The notes below the pieces were generated by a model, which did no database searches, had not been told where the DNA came from, and saw nothing but the letters and a program-made list of their open reading frames with translations. The translations under genes were made by a program, and so were the position numbers. A stretch of DNA of 64,000 nt from Lagopus muta (lineage: Eukaryota; Chordata; Aves; Galliformes; Phasianidae). Below are positions 1 through 14,000 of the stretch, piece by piece. Every line of letters starts with the position of its first letter. Position 1 is the first letter of the stretch. The DNA lies in NCBI RefSeq assembly GCF_023343835.1, contig NC_064439.1:28249933-28313932 (forward strand). Direction: 5' to 3'.

Positions 1-3000
1 AGACTGTTCCTCTGCTGCCATCTGTCACACAGCAAGAAAATGCAATGGGATATTGGCAGGAAGGCTGAACCTCTACTGCCATACCACCAACATCAGCCTC
101 TGATATTGTAGGCTGACATAATAAAATAGGAGGCATTACTCTTGCAGCAGCCCTTGTACTATTTGAGTCACATTGGGATATTCAAAGAACTGGGAGAGAT
201 GAGCTTCATTCTTTGTGTTCCCGTTTTCCTAATGCAAATAAGCATGAATTGATTAGGAAAAGGAAGATAACATTTTGACACCAAATGTGGAGTAAATATA
301 GAGGCTTCTAGCCAGCAAAAAGTCAATCATCAGGTATGTACTATGATGTTAGATGCCTTCCCATTGCTGACAGTTGCTGTCAAGACTGTCTACAGCTGCA
401 ACAAACTGTCAAACACAAAAGCAACAGACCACTTCAGATAATGATAATATAGAAAGCTATCTTGTTTGCTGTGTCTAGAATTCCTTAATTTTCACTATTA
501 AGATTTTAATATTGCAAGAGAAGAGTAGGAACACCATTTTTTTGTTATATGTGTACCTTTTCTTGTGTGTAATTTTTATGCTTAGAATTTGTGACTAATA
601 GACTTCTCTGTAAAAGAAAAAATAACACAGCAGCATATTGGGTCTAGTCTTGCGCATGTTAGGTATTCTAAACTCCCGCTAAAATAGGCAGGAGTTCTTA
701 TAACTATGCTAGAAATTATAGAACCATGGGCCAGAACTGCGCATTTCATGCTTAGAATCAATGTAACAAAAGCAGTAATACCAGCACTTGTGTAATAGCA
801 GGGAAGTGTTCAGCCTGGAACATCTTGTGGGTGGCTTGCTACTGTTCTGAGGTAACTTGAATGCTCTGTGACTTTCCTGTGCAGGTTTTAATAGTGATGG
901 TAAAAGAAGAGCTCTTAATCAGTAATGAAAAACTGTAACAACTGCATTGAGTTAAGTGTTCTATTTTTTTGAGATGATTTCTGAGGGGGTCAGTTAAAGG
1001 CTTTGATTTGTCTCATAACTCAGTTTTCTCCTGAATTACTTGAGAGTATGGAATAATATCCTTGAACAGCAGAAAATGGCATGTATTAGTTTAGTAGAGC
1101 TGCTTTTCAAAAAATAGTAAAACCAATTATGTTGCTAGCACCAACAGTACTTAAAGCATTGAGGGACCTATGGAAGGCCTTGTTCCTGCTCAGAAGATAT
1201 TGCCACTGGGTAGAGTTCAAAGAACATCATAATTTAAATTCATTTTAAGAAACTTGCTAGAAGCACAACTCAGTGAAAAGAGAAGTGGAGGCTGTGAATT
1301 TGTAAATAAGTAAATGTGGATAACTTGTGAATAAATAAATGTGAAATTGTAAATAAATGTAAGATTTCATATCTTCCAGATCATTTGAACAGTTACAGAT
1401 TTCTCAAAGCTGGAGTGGATAAATTGTTCTTCTGTTGGGATATTCTTGTACCTTGCGTGGCGTATCTCACTTTGCAGTTGGATTTACTGGTGCTGCTGCT
1501 TTCATAATCTGACATAGATCGGTACAACTCCATTCGTGGTCTGCTTGTTACTGACACTGCCCAATGTAGGTTATGCAGCAGGAATTAATCAGGACCTGAT
1601 TTGTGGCATTAAAGTAGTTTGTATGACCACTAATCCAAATCCTTATCTGTTGCTTGTATGGGAGCAGAAGGAGTAAGAGTTAAGTGGGCTATACAAAACA
1701 GCAAAGTTGTTCCCTCTTCAGTCAGTGTTGTTATCAGTGCTTACAGTAAAGGTCAGAAGGTCTAATTAAACGTTTTTTCTCATGAAGTCATCTTTTTCGT
1801 ACGGTGCTGCTGATTAAAGCTTGTGTAAAGAAAACTTGAGTTCCTGAGCTTCCAGTCATCTTTTTTTTTTTTTTTTTGTTAGGTTTGCTTTGAATTTCAG
1901 TGGAGATCATGTTGACTTTTTTTTTTCCCATTCAGAGTAGCTCCCTTATTGTACACGGGAGTTGATTTCTACATTTGAAAATACAGCATAACACTTGTTT
2001 CTCATCTTTGTATTTAGAAATAACAATTCCATTTGTCTGCATCCCTTCTTTTGGTTGAGTTACAGTTTGTTGAAATAAAATTGCACTTTAAGATTTTATC
2101 TTTTTATATTTCTTCTTTTGGACTGAAACCCTATTGTAATCATTTGGCTGCATCCCACTTGAAAAGCCAACTGACACGTCTGTGACTGAATCATTCAGCC
2201 TCGTGTAAGCTATAATTTAAAACTGATGTAAGCACTGCCACATGAATAAGAAGAGCTTTTCTGTTTTGTTTGCTGATGCAGAGCAGAGTTGTTCATACAA
2301 CATCGTGTGTCTTTTTAGAACTCACTTCGTTAGTTACATGGATCTTTTAAAATATTGCACTCAAATCTTTACAGTTAATGATGGACTCTTTGGATATCTT
2401 GGAGAAGAGCTGTCATTGTCTGTAGTAACATACAAGTACAGGGACATATCTGATATTCTGTCTCTTGTATCCATAGATATTACTAATTAAGTACAATTAA
2501 CATGGGAATTGGGTGCAATTTTCCCATCAAAATCAGCTCCTGTGCTTTGATTGCATCTTGCCTTCTGGATAAGGAAAAAAGGTGTGGTGACAAATGGAAT
2601 TAGCAGAGTAAATTCATCTTCAAGTCCAGAAATGTGCTGTGTTCTCTTCTCTGAAGGAAGAATGTGGAACTTTCTCGTGGTGTTATTTGCATGAGCAATA
2701 ATGTAGTTCCTTCTGTTCCAAAATCTAATGATGTGAATGGGCAGGCTCCTGTCAGCCTGTTGAAATCAGCAAGCCTGTGTTTCTGAATAGGTCCTTTTAA
2801 TTTCAGTGAGCATTAAGCCTTTAGCAAGCATTTTTATTTAACCACGTATGTAACACTTACTTGCTGAAGACAGACCTTGTGTCATTGAGTAAGGCAGTAT
2901 TCCACATGCTTGTATCCTTATGGAAAATCTAATTAGTCAGTGGAATGGCACTGTATTGCTTCAGAACAGATGTTGATATGATTACTTGAAGTTAGACTGG

Positions 3001-3105
3001 GACTTGTTAAGAAAGAAAAAAATTAACTGTGCATGAATATTCATCTCTACCTGTTACTGTTGCCAGTGGCTCAAGTGTGTCTGTTTAATCTTATCTAACC
3101 CACAG
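1..3105 (+). other. BZW2: BZW2 intron (5' end outside window)
   Basis: AT-rich non-coding DNA upstream of the first recognised BZW2 exon. I looked for the preceding exon, which should end just before LLLFLKAF and encode the Asn-Tyr-Ala-Gln/Arg-Arg-Tyr region. I found none, so 1-3105 is read as part of one intron. It contains simple T-runs (1860-1877, 1918-1926) and no recognised gene. The 82-codon open frame at 2242-2490 has no splice or homology support. Confidence 0.75.
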
Positions 3106-3241
3106 CTCCTGCTGTTCCTCAAAGCCTTCTCTGAAACAGAGCAGACGAAATTGGCGATGCTTTCTGGGATCCTTCTAGCCAATGGGACTCTTCCTGCTAC
3201 CATTTTAACAAGCCTCTTCACTGACAACATAGTCAAAGAAG
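3106..3241 (+). CDS. BZW2: BZW2 coding exon (first in window)
   Basis: The acceptor is cccacag at 3099-3105 and the donor is G|GTAATT at 3241/3242. It encodes [20 protein letters not shown] through FTDNIVKE and ends one base into the next codon. It is 136 bp long and starts in phase 0. This part belongs to the middle HEAT-like region of the protein. Confidence 0.95.
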
Positions 3242-6200
3242 GTAATTTTCTAAATGACCTTTTATCTCATAGTAGTTTTAATTGGAGATGTATTCTGTTG
3301 TGCCATATTTTGTATGTTGGAAGCCTGCTGCTGTTCAATAAAGCAGAAGCACATACGGACAGCGAAGGCCAGTGTACTTTCTGAGATCTAACTAGGGCAG
3401 TGAAAAGTAGGATGACAACAAAAAGCAAAACCAACACAAATACAAGAATGAAATTAACGTCTGTTCCTTACGTGGGCTACTGCTGGTTTGTTGGTTTGTT
3501 TTTTTTTTTGTTTACAAATGCTGCTGATGTACTGTGAGTGTGAAATGGAACAGAGAGCACATAAAGCCCAAATGGACATTGCAGAAAGGAAGAGTTCAAG
3601 CCCTCAGTCATGCTAAGTAATGGTTTCTTGATAGCTTCTCCCATGGACTCATCTTTACTATGTGATGAGTAACAAATCTTCCAATCTTAGGATACTAATG
3701 CCTTTTTGCAACAAGTTTGGTTTTTTTGGTGTTGAGAGCAAGGGGGGTTGGGGACTGGGTGAGTTGTTTCATTGCAGGCTTTTTTGAATAAGGGGATGGA
3801 TGGTATTTCCTTGCTTTAGAAGGTTTCTATTATTCATCTATACTCTTCTACTTTGGAGTCTCTATCAGACAAACATTTGAAAAATAATAATTCTTGTCAA
3901 TTCCTGACTGCTTGGAATAATTGCAGATGCACTGTCAACGCTGCACAATTTTCATGAAGTCTTTTTTGAAAGTTACTTATTAGTTAAATCTAATCTAAAA
4001 AAGATTCTAACTTCCCATTCTTGCATGCAGTATGCATTTGTTTTCTAAATGCTGCAGAAAGAAAAGCCACAGCTGCTGTTTTGCTCTGTCATCGCCCACA
4101 GCTTTTGGGAGCAGAATTAAAGTAGGAGAAAAATTCAAGTAAAAGTACTAATCACATCTTAGTGTTATGGGAGTGCCATGTTTTTAGATCAAATTCTGTT
4201 TATAGATATGGCAACGCAATGCATCTGGAATCTCAAATTTTTAATGCTCAAGTAACTGGTTGTATTTTATACCTAATATTTCATGCAAAAATGCTAGAAA
4301 AACTGCACTCATATCATGAAATGGTATTTTGGGAGAGCTCTAAACATTTGTCAGTATTTAGTCGTCTTTGTGTATCTAAGTGTACATTCACACTAATGCA
4401 AAAGTAAAAGACACTGGGGATAAACAATAAAATGAATGGATAAAGTTGCTTTCTACCAGCGGGGGATAGATGATAGATTTAAAAAAAAAAAAAAAAAAAA
4501 AAGCCCTGGAAAAACAGTACAGCCATTTTAAAGGAAAAGGTAGTGGCAACATGTGAATAGTTAGAGAATGACTTGGAAAAGGACATAAGGTGCAGGTATT
4601 TGGTGGCAAAGACAGCTCCATTTGGTTTGGTCGCCATCCCAGTGGTCTGAGAATGAGTGCTTTTCTGTTACTGGCGTGCTCTTCTGCAGCTGGTCGGACT
4701 CCTTTGCTGTTCCGTGCATCCTTTCATAAGAAAGTAGCATGTGACCTAAAAAGCTGTAGTGTGGATATTACTGACATCTAATAAGTGTTTCAAGCCGAAG
4801 TTCAATATGTGTGCTACCAGGCACTGCTTGCTGAGAGGTGCTGCTGTGGGGGCATTTTGTTTGCATTATCTGCACTCTGATATGAATAGGTTATATTATC
4901 ACAGCTGTACAAGTACTGTGTAGTACATATAGGCTGTGGATAATGATTTCTAGCTACAAACAACCTTTGTCTTCATCAAGTTTGCCCACAGCTGTAGAAT
5001 GCAGATGCTCATTTCAGATAGGCTGAATGGTGTTTGCAGGTTAGAATTACAGGTGAACATTATTCTTAGGTTCCCTTGTAGTCAAACAGGCTTTGTCAGT
5101 CTTTACTAGTTGCTCATAGCTTTTGCAGTCATTTAGAACCTTCTGCACAATATGTGAATGAGCCAAAGTGGCATTTTCAGCTGTTCTTTAATGTCATCAC
5201 ACGTCAGAGTTGCATTAGTACTTCTCCAAGGATCGTGCCTCACTACTGAGCTCTTGAAATAAGGTTGGCAAAACTGTCATAACAGTCAAGATCTGTAATG
5301 AATGTTAACAAAGTTAGTGCTGCCTGGGGATTAATCAATTCCATTTTTGTTTGGTGACTCATTTAGTCAGTGTATCCTAAGAATAAAAAGAATGGTTATC
5401 AGTTAAGTGGGTAAGAGTGACTAAGCTACTTTGCATCAGGAGGAGCTGTGCAGCTCATAGAATTTCAGGACTTTTTGGAGGCAAAACAAAAAATGATCTG
5501 GGCTGCTCTCAGTAGTACTCTAAGTGTTGATGTGAATGTAGTATGGAGAAGCATAACTGGCCTGCAGGAGACTACATCATTAAGAGAGAACTGTGTCTCC
5601 AGCTCCCAGCACTGCAGCTCCCTTTCAACTGGCTGAGAAGCTGGAGCAGAGCTGTGGAGGTGCATGAGAAATGCACGTTGAAAAGAGGCAAGAGGTGTAG
5701 GGCTGGTGCTTAGCTTAGGTTCCTCTGGCAAAACTACAGGTTGTGGAAATGAAGATGTGGTGGTGGGTTTTCCTCTGACTTCATACAGAAAATGTTAAGT
5801 TGTGCCTTGAGGAAGGGATTTTTCTTCTTTAAAATAGTATTTGTTACCTGGTCCTACCAGCTATTAAATACTGTGTGGGAAGATGTACAGGTACAGTCAG
5901 CTGCCTTGAAGTTGTGAAGTTGTTTCTTACTCCTGCCTGTCCTTTATTATTACATGCCTTCATTTCCTAGCTGATTTAATACAGAAAATTTTCTGGTTTT
6001 TTAGACATCGTTTGTAAGATGCAGAGGTAGAGAAATTAATTGCAGGCAAAGTCTTTCCACAGTTAAATGTGAATAGGTAAAAAAAAAAAAAAAAAGCTTT
6101 TAAGGCAGTGCCACATACTCAGAAAATTAGTACTGCATTAAAGAAAAAGTGCACTTCAGTTCCACATGTTTAGTCCTGTTGTCAGAAGTGTATTTTCATC

Positions 6201-7997
6201 CCATAATGGATTGCTGTAACAATTTCTCATTTGTGTTGAAAGTTGCTGAAACATGTTTTGTACTTTCTCAAACAGGGATTGCAGCTTCTTTTGCTGTAAA
6301 ACTTTTTAAAGCGTGGATGGCAGAGAAAGATGCCAATTCTGTTACCTCTGCGTTAAGAAAAGCCAACCTTGATAAGAGATTGCTAGTAAGTATAATATCT
6401 TTTCATTCATCTTTTTCTCCTATGAGGAAGGGAGAGAAATAAAATGCAGGTGATAGTTTGCTGTAAGCATGTTTACTCCCCTTAGACTACCTTTGCATTT
6501 TCAAAGTGTTTTGAATCGCGGCAATGTTGTTATGGCTGTGTTGCACTGAAACACCTTCAGGAGCATTAAATACTGCATATCCACCTTTTGTCTGTTTTTC
6601 CTGTAGTTAAATGCCTTCTGAAAGGCTGACTGTGGGGGGCTTGGGAGTTGTTTCTTTCTAACCACTGCTGACAACACCGCCAGCAACTGCATAAAGGTTT
6701 TTTCTTTTCTTTTTGTGATGTTTTTTCCACCATTGTAAATAGGAAACAATATGTAAGAAGCTTGTTTAACCAAAAAATGATTCATATATAGCTTTCTAAG
6801 GTGACGGTGTTTGAATAGTATAAAGGCAGCAGAGTAAGCCAGTCTTGCACAGCAGCAGCCCTCTGGGTAGCATAAATGGTCCTGCAGTGCTGACAGCAGA
6901 ACTAGTGGATGCAGCACAGGGAAAGCTTTCCAGCCTTCTGTCTCAAAACCTGCATTCTGGGTTTGTAGCAGCAGCCTGGGTGTTTAGAGTGTAATATGGA
7001 GCAATGTCGTGTGCCTTTCCCTGCTAGTGTGTTTCTGAAGATCAGTAGTTTTAATCTTCAAAAAGGTTGCTGTGATAATCCAGTCAGACGTGCTGTATCC
7101 TGTGTAGCACTGTCTAGAGAATTTCAGCACTATTTCCTGCTTCTATGGCAGTACTGTATGATTAAGTAAGAATCTTTCAAAAGCAAAGCAGCCTCCCACA
7201 CCCCTTCCTCTCTTCAGTTTGTATCTAATTTTCAGTCTAAATGATAAATAAATTGCAGCGAAGCTGGAAAATGAGCTAAATTACACCATTTATTAGAGAG
7301 GAAGGAGAAAAGCCAATTGTCTTATTTCTATTTTGAAATTTACTGAGTAAAGCATTCAGCTGTTGGCTCTCATTACACTGCTGTATTAAAGAACTGTCAA
7401 GTGTCAGTTGCTGTTGCCTAGCATAGATGCCTTGAGGAAGTTTCCTCTTAATCTGCTTTTCAGTAAACAAATAGATACAGGGTCTCTAGTCCCCTGCAGG
7501 GGGAGAAAAACGGACTACTGTTCATTCCACAGGAGTTACAATGTAAGCAAATACGTTTGAATCCTTGTCAAGATAGGGGCATGCTCTAGCAGTTTTTAAG
7601 CAACATTTTAATTTTTCAAAGCAGCTGGACTTAACAAATCATACATACGCAGTTTCTTTGAGCCAGAAATGTGTAGATGAGGTAATGTTAGCAGTGTACC
7701 TAACAGAGATAGTGATGCATTAATGGTAATCATTGCTCAGCAGAATAGCAATGTTTAAGCTAGCGTGCCTGGGCCAGTTAAGTATTTCTGAGAGTGAACG
7801 TGTGTAATTCCTGGGAGGACACAGTAAACGTGCTTAGCATATAATGGCTTTTTCATTATTCATTTGTGCTTCCCAAGACTCTCAGAGTTTGCAAAATGCT
7901 CAATATCTTAAGCTGATGGCTATTTGTAAGTAGGTGCCCTTAATGTAGAACAGGTATTGGGTTGTTGTGTTCTGGTGTTTTTTTGTTGGGTTTTGGT

Positions 7998-8036
<39 letters not shown>

Positions 8037-11000
8037 ATAACTGACCATAATTTCTTTCCTCTGCTATAACGATACAATCATGTGAATGGAGTGTTGACTT
8101 TTCTACTGCTAATAGAACAGTAACTGGTGATACAGTGTTCACTGTTTGAAATCGTTCCTTCCATTTTGTCAAGAGCACTCATTCGTGGTTTATTTAACAC
8201 AGAGTATTCCTGTACTTCTAGGAACTATTTCCTGCCAACCGGCAGAATGTGGATCATTTTGCCAAGTATTTCACTGAAGCAGGTCTAAAAGAGCTCTCAG
8301 ATTTTCTTAGAGTTCAGCAGTCACTGGGGACTCGTAAAGAACTTCAAAAAGAGCTACAAGAACGTCTCTCTCAGGAATGCCCAATTAAGGAGGTAAAGAG
8401 TGTTTTACAACTTCTATTCATATAAACATAGTCCAAGATGAAAATACACAGTAAGTAGAGAGGAACAGATGTGGATACCTCAAAGTCTACTTCTATTTTT
8501 CTTTAAATTATTTTAATTTATTGATAAACTCAGTGGTTTCAACAGACAAAGGCAAGAAAACACCCTGTGGGTTTTACAAATGCAGTTAGCTATGTTTTTA
8601 TGTTTAGTTCTGCTTGATGAGAAAGTAGTTCATGTAACTCTTAACTGTCAGCTTGGGCAGGAAGGAGAAAACTTATACTCCATAGGAATGTTGCTAAACA
8701 TAGGCATTCTAAGTGCTTCATTTTTATTCTTGTTCTAAATTTGATTCTTGTTATTTCTATACCAATATGCTGTCTGTAAATGGCTGCAAGTACTTAATAA
8801 GGCAGAGTTTCTACTGGTTGACTGGAAATGTTGCTAAACTGTATTTTATGCTTCAGATGGTGCTTTATGTAAAAGAGGAAATGAAAAGAAATGAGCTGCC
8901 TGAGCCAGCAGTGATTGGTCTCCTGTGGACCTGTGTAATGAATGCTGTGGAATGGAACAAGAAAGAAGAGCTGGTTGCAGAGCAAGCCCTCAAACATCTA
9001 AAGGTACGTGCATGAATGAAGAGGGGAAAGGCTCGCTGAGAAATAACAGAATACATTCTATAGCTGCCAAGTTTTAACTGTTTAAATCCAGGAAATTTGG
9101 TCCTCAGGGCTAACTGATACCACACAAGGGAGTGTCATGTCCCTTCTTCAGTTGCAGTAATGCAAAAATGAGGTTGTTCAAATTATGAGTTGCTGTACTC
9201 TGTCTCCTAAGTGTAGGGAACCAGGGCAAACTGAGGTGGTTGTAACTTGAGTGCCTCCGCATTGTGTTCTCAGCGTGCTGAGGCTCTTTGCCTAGGGCTT
9301 GGTTCTAAACAGTGCAGCTCAGAGTCTCCGCAACTGACCTGATTAGTATGCCTACTGGAATTATCTTTGCAATGTCTTTGCCGGAAGGAAAGATATTTTG
9401 GGAGCATGGTGAAGAGACACCTGTCTTTGCACAAAGCTGGTTAGATCCATGCAGGGCTGCTGAGTTCAGAACCTATGAAATGTGTCTTGCTGGTGTTGAT
9501 CCTGGGAGCTGGGTAGCTACTTGTAAACTAATAAGACAGGAACTGACTTGAGAGTTTCTGCACTGTATAGCATGGTTATTCTTTAAGTGAGGCACTCTGG
9601 ATAGGAGAACTGAATGCACAGAAAGCCAGATAACAGACTGCAATATCAGTTATTTATTGATATAAAAGCTCTTATTCCCAAGGGAGGTGGGTGTGGAACT
9701 ACAGCAGTGACTGATTACTCTGTATTCATGGTTCTTTAGTCAAATCTGAAAGAATTGTGCAGTGCAAGAGACTTGAAATCAGAACAAGGGAAGAGAAGAT
9801 ATTCAGCAGATTTAATCCATTTAAGCTGTTAAGCTATGAGCGAAAGAATGCTCCTTCATATCCAGAACTGCAAATGTTTACCCAAAGACAGAAACAATCA
9901 GAGCAATCAGTACCTTTATTTTTATGGCAGCATGGATCTTAAGCTTGGCAGAATTCCTCCTCTTTGTACTGATGGATTTCTACATCTGAACCATGTTCCC
10001 ATGTTGGTTTGGCCCCTGCACTTCATGTCCTTTCATATGAATTTGGTTTTTCAAGAGCAACAGTCATGCTAGAAATGTAGTCACTTGAGATCTTGTGTAG
10101 TCTTTAATGGTAAAATTGAATGCCTTGTAGTCTTTTCCAGCTACAGTGGCTCAAGTAATAGTAGAAAGAATAAGAGTTTGCAGAAGGGAGATATTCTTTT
10201 GTTCTTTTGATGTAATGATGGATCTTGAGCTGTAAGAAGGTATCTACTGATTGCTATCTAGTACTGTAGGGCAAATTACAAATGTCACTGGAATATTTGA
10301 ATACTGGGAGGAGAAACATTGCTGGCCTTGTATAAATATTGTTAACCCCTAGGCCACTTCTGATTTGGAGGAAAGACGTTCTCATGGATGGGAGAGTTCT
10401 CTAGACAGTTTCAGACTACAGACACAATTGTGGTCTCAGCATTGTGACACTGAAGCTGCTGACCCATTGCAACATAACTTAGCCATTTGCCTCAAGGAAA
10501 GCTGCATTATCTTCCAATAATAAGAGGAATATAATTTTATTTATTTTTACTTTAGTTATTTGGGCGCTACTGAGACTTTCAATTGCACGTCTATACCAGT
10601 TATTGAGTTAGAAAGGATGTGAAGCAAGTCAATCAAATGTGGCAATATGAAGAATTCTTCTTTCTAAACTGGAAAGTTAGGAGTTTTTTTAAATACATTT
10701 CTTAACAGTTACAGGCAGTTGCAGATCACAGATCTGTTGATGGAATCGGGCTCTGCTGCTGCTACTAAATGGACATAAACTGCAGTGTGTATTGCCCTGC
10801 CTCCCTACAAGTTGATCAACTAACAGCTGGATGAGTAAAGAGCCAAAAGGGGAAAAGGAAGAGTGTTACCTAAAGCCTCCATGAATTTCATCATGTTTTT
10901 TCCAAAATATTAAATTGTTTCTGAAAATGTGCATATACCTGCCTGAAATGGAAGAACTCAATCTGTTGTGTTAGCTATGTTGTAGTCACATCTGTTGGGA

Positions 11001-14000
11001 GCCCTAGTATCACAGGTCTGCCCCATTATATCAAGCCATTGCAAATCCAGCTGAAAAATGCCCAACTTTCCTTCTGAAAACAAAGAAGGACTAATCTGAT
11101 CAGTGTAAGAGCACTTTAAATAGTACTGTTAACATATATTTGGTCAGTGGATCTGAAGATCAAAGGTAATTTATCTTCCCTTCAATTCTGAAAAATGATT
11201 TTTGTGTTGCCTTAAACATAACATGCATTTTGTCTTACCTTGTCCTCCTTTCAGCAATATGCCCCCCTGCTTGCTGTCTTCAGCACTCAAGGCCAGTCGG
11301 AGTTAATCCTTCTCCAGAAAGTGCAGGAGTACTGTTATGACAACATCCACTTCATGAAAGCCTTTCAGAAGATAGTGGTACTCTTTTATAAAGGTAAAAG
11401 TATATATCTGCTGCTATGTAAGTTGCATGGATATTGGTCCTGGCACTGACTTGACCACATTGAACTAAGTTTTTAAGCACACTATGGACATGCATTACAG
11501 GCAGGACTGAACTGTTAGAAGCAGTTAGTCAGAAAGAGATCCCTTGAGTATCTCCTTTGTAGGTAGATCTTAATTTTGAACTCATAAGTTATTATCCAGT
11601 GGCATAGTTGCTCTTTATGCTGCTCACCTGTGATGTAAAAGGAAATGGTATTCTGTAGGTAACTGCATGCTCAATGATTATGTTGAACTCTGAAATACTG
11701 TAGGCTTTCTTAGTTTAAAGGTGCCTGTGGCAGCAGGAGAAGTCAAATCAAGCCTTTCTTTCTCTGTTGCATTTTTCTTGCAGTCAAGTAGCATGAGCAG
11801 GATCTCAGCGGTGTCTGCAGTCTGAGTGGGCTTTTGTCCTAATAGAAAACTAGGACTATGAAAAAAATTCAATTTCTGGCAGCTGTAAAACTAATAATAA
11901 AATAAGGCATAAAAATATTGAAGCTTGGTTTTAAGAAATTTAGGAGGAGTAAAATCCTCTTTGCAGGAAGATCTTTCAGATTTTTTTACTCCCTCTGCCA
12001 GAATATAGCTTTCCTTATGCTTTTACTTTTTTCCATTTTCTTCTTGCAGGCGTCATAGCGAGGGATTTATTTCTTTTAATTGTGAAATTGACTTTCTTAG
12101 CAAGTCTATTCAGATCAGGTTGTCAGAGTCTAATGATCTCGTACTGTGTATAATGGGTGAGTGCTGAACAGTCTGTTCTGACATTATTGCTATAAATAGT
12201 TGAAGGAGAAAAATCAGCAGGAGTAGCAGCCCAGTATTGATCTTAGTTCACTCTGTTGTGTCCAGTACACATTCAAGGCAAACAAGTTCAGACTGTTAAA
12301 ATAATTTGATGGCTTCAGAAGGTGCAGCAAGTGAAGGAGAGGTTTATTTCAATCCTTACGTCAATATCCTGTGGCCTCAGTGATCGCGTACAACTTGCTG
12401 CAGGTACTTAATATTGAGCTCTCTTTGGAAAAGAGAACTTACTTTGTGCTTGGCAAATGAGCACTGCAGCAGCTGTGCATTTGAACAGTGAGTGATGGTT
12501 GAAACAAATAATTTTGTATAGCACTCCTTTCAGAATTGTCTTGTAAGTTTTTTCAAGGCTGTTTTATCTGCTGATTGGTAGATATACTGTTGCCTACTAG
12601 CAATTGCAAGCTTGATGTTACAGCCAATAGCAGTGGGATCTCTCTGAGCCTGGATAGAGTAAGAAAGTCATCAGCTCTATCTGTTTTAGGGCAACTTTAG
12701 AATCAAGTAAGCTGTGTCCTTTAGGTCAGGACGTACTTCTGAATTAACCAGGAAAGATTCTGGGAACACTAGTCATCCCATTCTTATTTCTCCCCATTTA
12801 TCATGCTTTAGCTGCTTGTGATTGGTTTGTTGAGAGCTGTAAGGAAGATACCAGTCAGAAATGGGGACTGAAGCCTGCCTCTGCTTCATTCTGATGCTGG
12901 TGATTCTCACCCTTTCCTTCTTCCAGATCCAACCTACCAACTAGAAACAAGCCATCCAGATCCTTTAGAGACACATGCTTTACCATAGATTCTTTGCTGA
13001 TGATAGCATATCTTGTGTTTCATGGTAGCTTTTAGGGGCTTCCTTGACTATTAATAGTTATGTTGGCAGTGAGGGAACAGCAGATGCTTGTGTTGCCCTT
13101 CCTGTTCTGCTTCAACGGTGACTTGTGTAGGATCTGGAGAGGTTTCAGAGTACCTTGTGACTTTTTTCTAGTGACAAATGGAGTCATCTGGAGAATCTGT
13201 GGATGGATAGCAGAAGTGCAGCTATTTACCAGCAAGCATGTAGACAGTTTATTGCCTATTTCTCATCACGAGTGAGTGTTTCCTGGGCATAAAGATGATC
13301 ATCAGTGATGTTAGGCACTAAATGCCACCCATGCTTTGACAAATTTAGTTCTGTGACTATTCTTGAGTGCATTCAACATCTTCCATTTCAATCCTTCCAA
13401 TTTTCCATCATAAAATATGTAGGTTGTCGTCTTGAATAGTAGGAATCTTGCACTTAAAAGAACTGAATATTCAAGTTCCACTTGACAGGCAGGCTTTGGT
13501 AGGTTTTTTTTTTTTTGGAATAAAATTATCTTTAATCTTCATTATTCAAATATCATTTTTTAATGCCAAGTACAAAATTTTCCCGGGGGAAAAAAAAAAG
13601 ACCATAACTGTACAGCGGGTGACATTTCTTGTACTGAAAGAGCTCTTGCTTTAAGACTGTCCTGCCAGCTGAGTTATCTGCAGTAGAGTTGAGCTGAAAT
13701 TTGTGAATTGTATTGGCAGCTGAAAGCATGCAGCTATATAGTTAAAAACAGAAGTGCATTCACATTGGGTGATTTAGTCCAAAGTCATGACCTAAACTTC
13801 AAGTAACGTTCCACTTTACTTCTGGGCTCTCTCGAGTCTCTGCTCTGCAACTGTGCCTTTCAAGATGGCTGTGCCTGAAGGCTTTGGCAATGGATGTGGC
13901 ATTTGGCTGCATGTGCAGGAGAACAAGCTCTTTGGAGCTGATATCACCTAGGACTGCAGTGAAACTGATGTGCACATGCCCACAAACCACAGGAGTTCAG

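Noticed and set aside
2242..2490. Possible upstream BZW2 exon in the 82-codon open frame
   Set aside because: Its translation does not resemble the expected BZW2 segment and it lacks suitable splice sites.
8713..8856. In-frame extension of the BZW2 exon upstream of 8857
   Set aside because: The frame is open by chance, but the acceptor at 8855-8856 and the continuous protein match show these bases are intronic.
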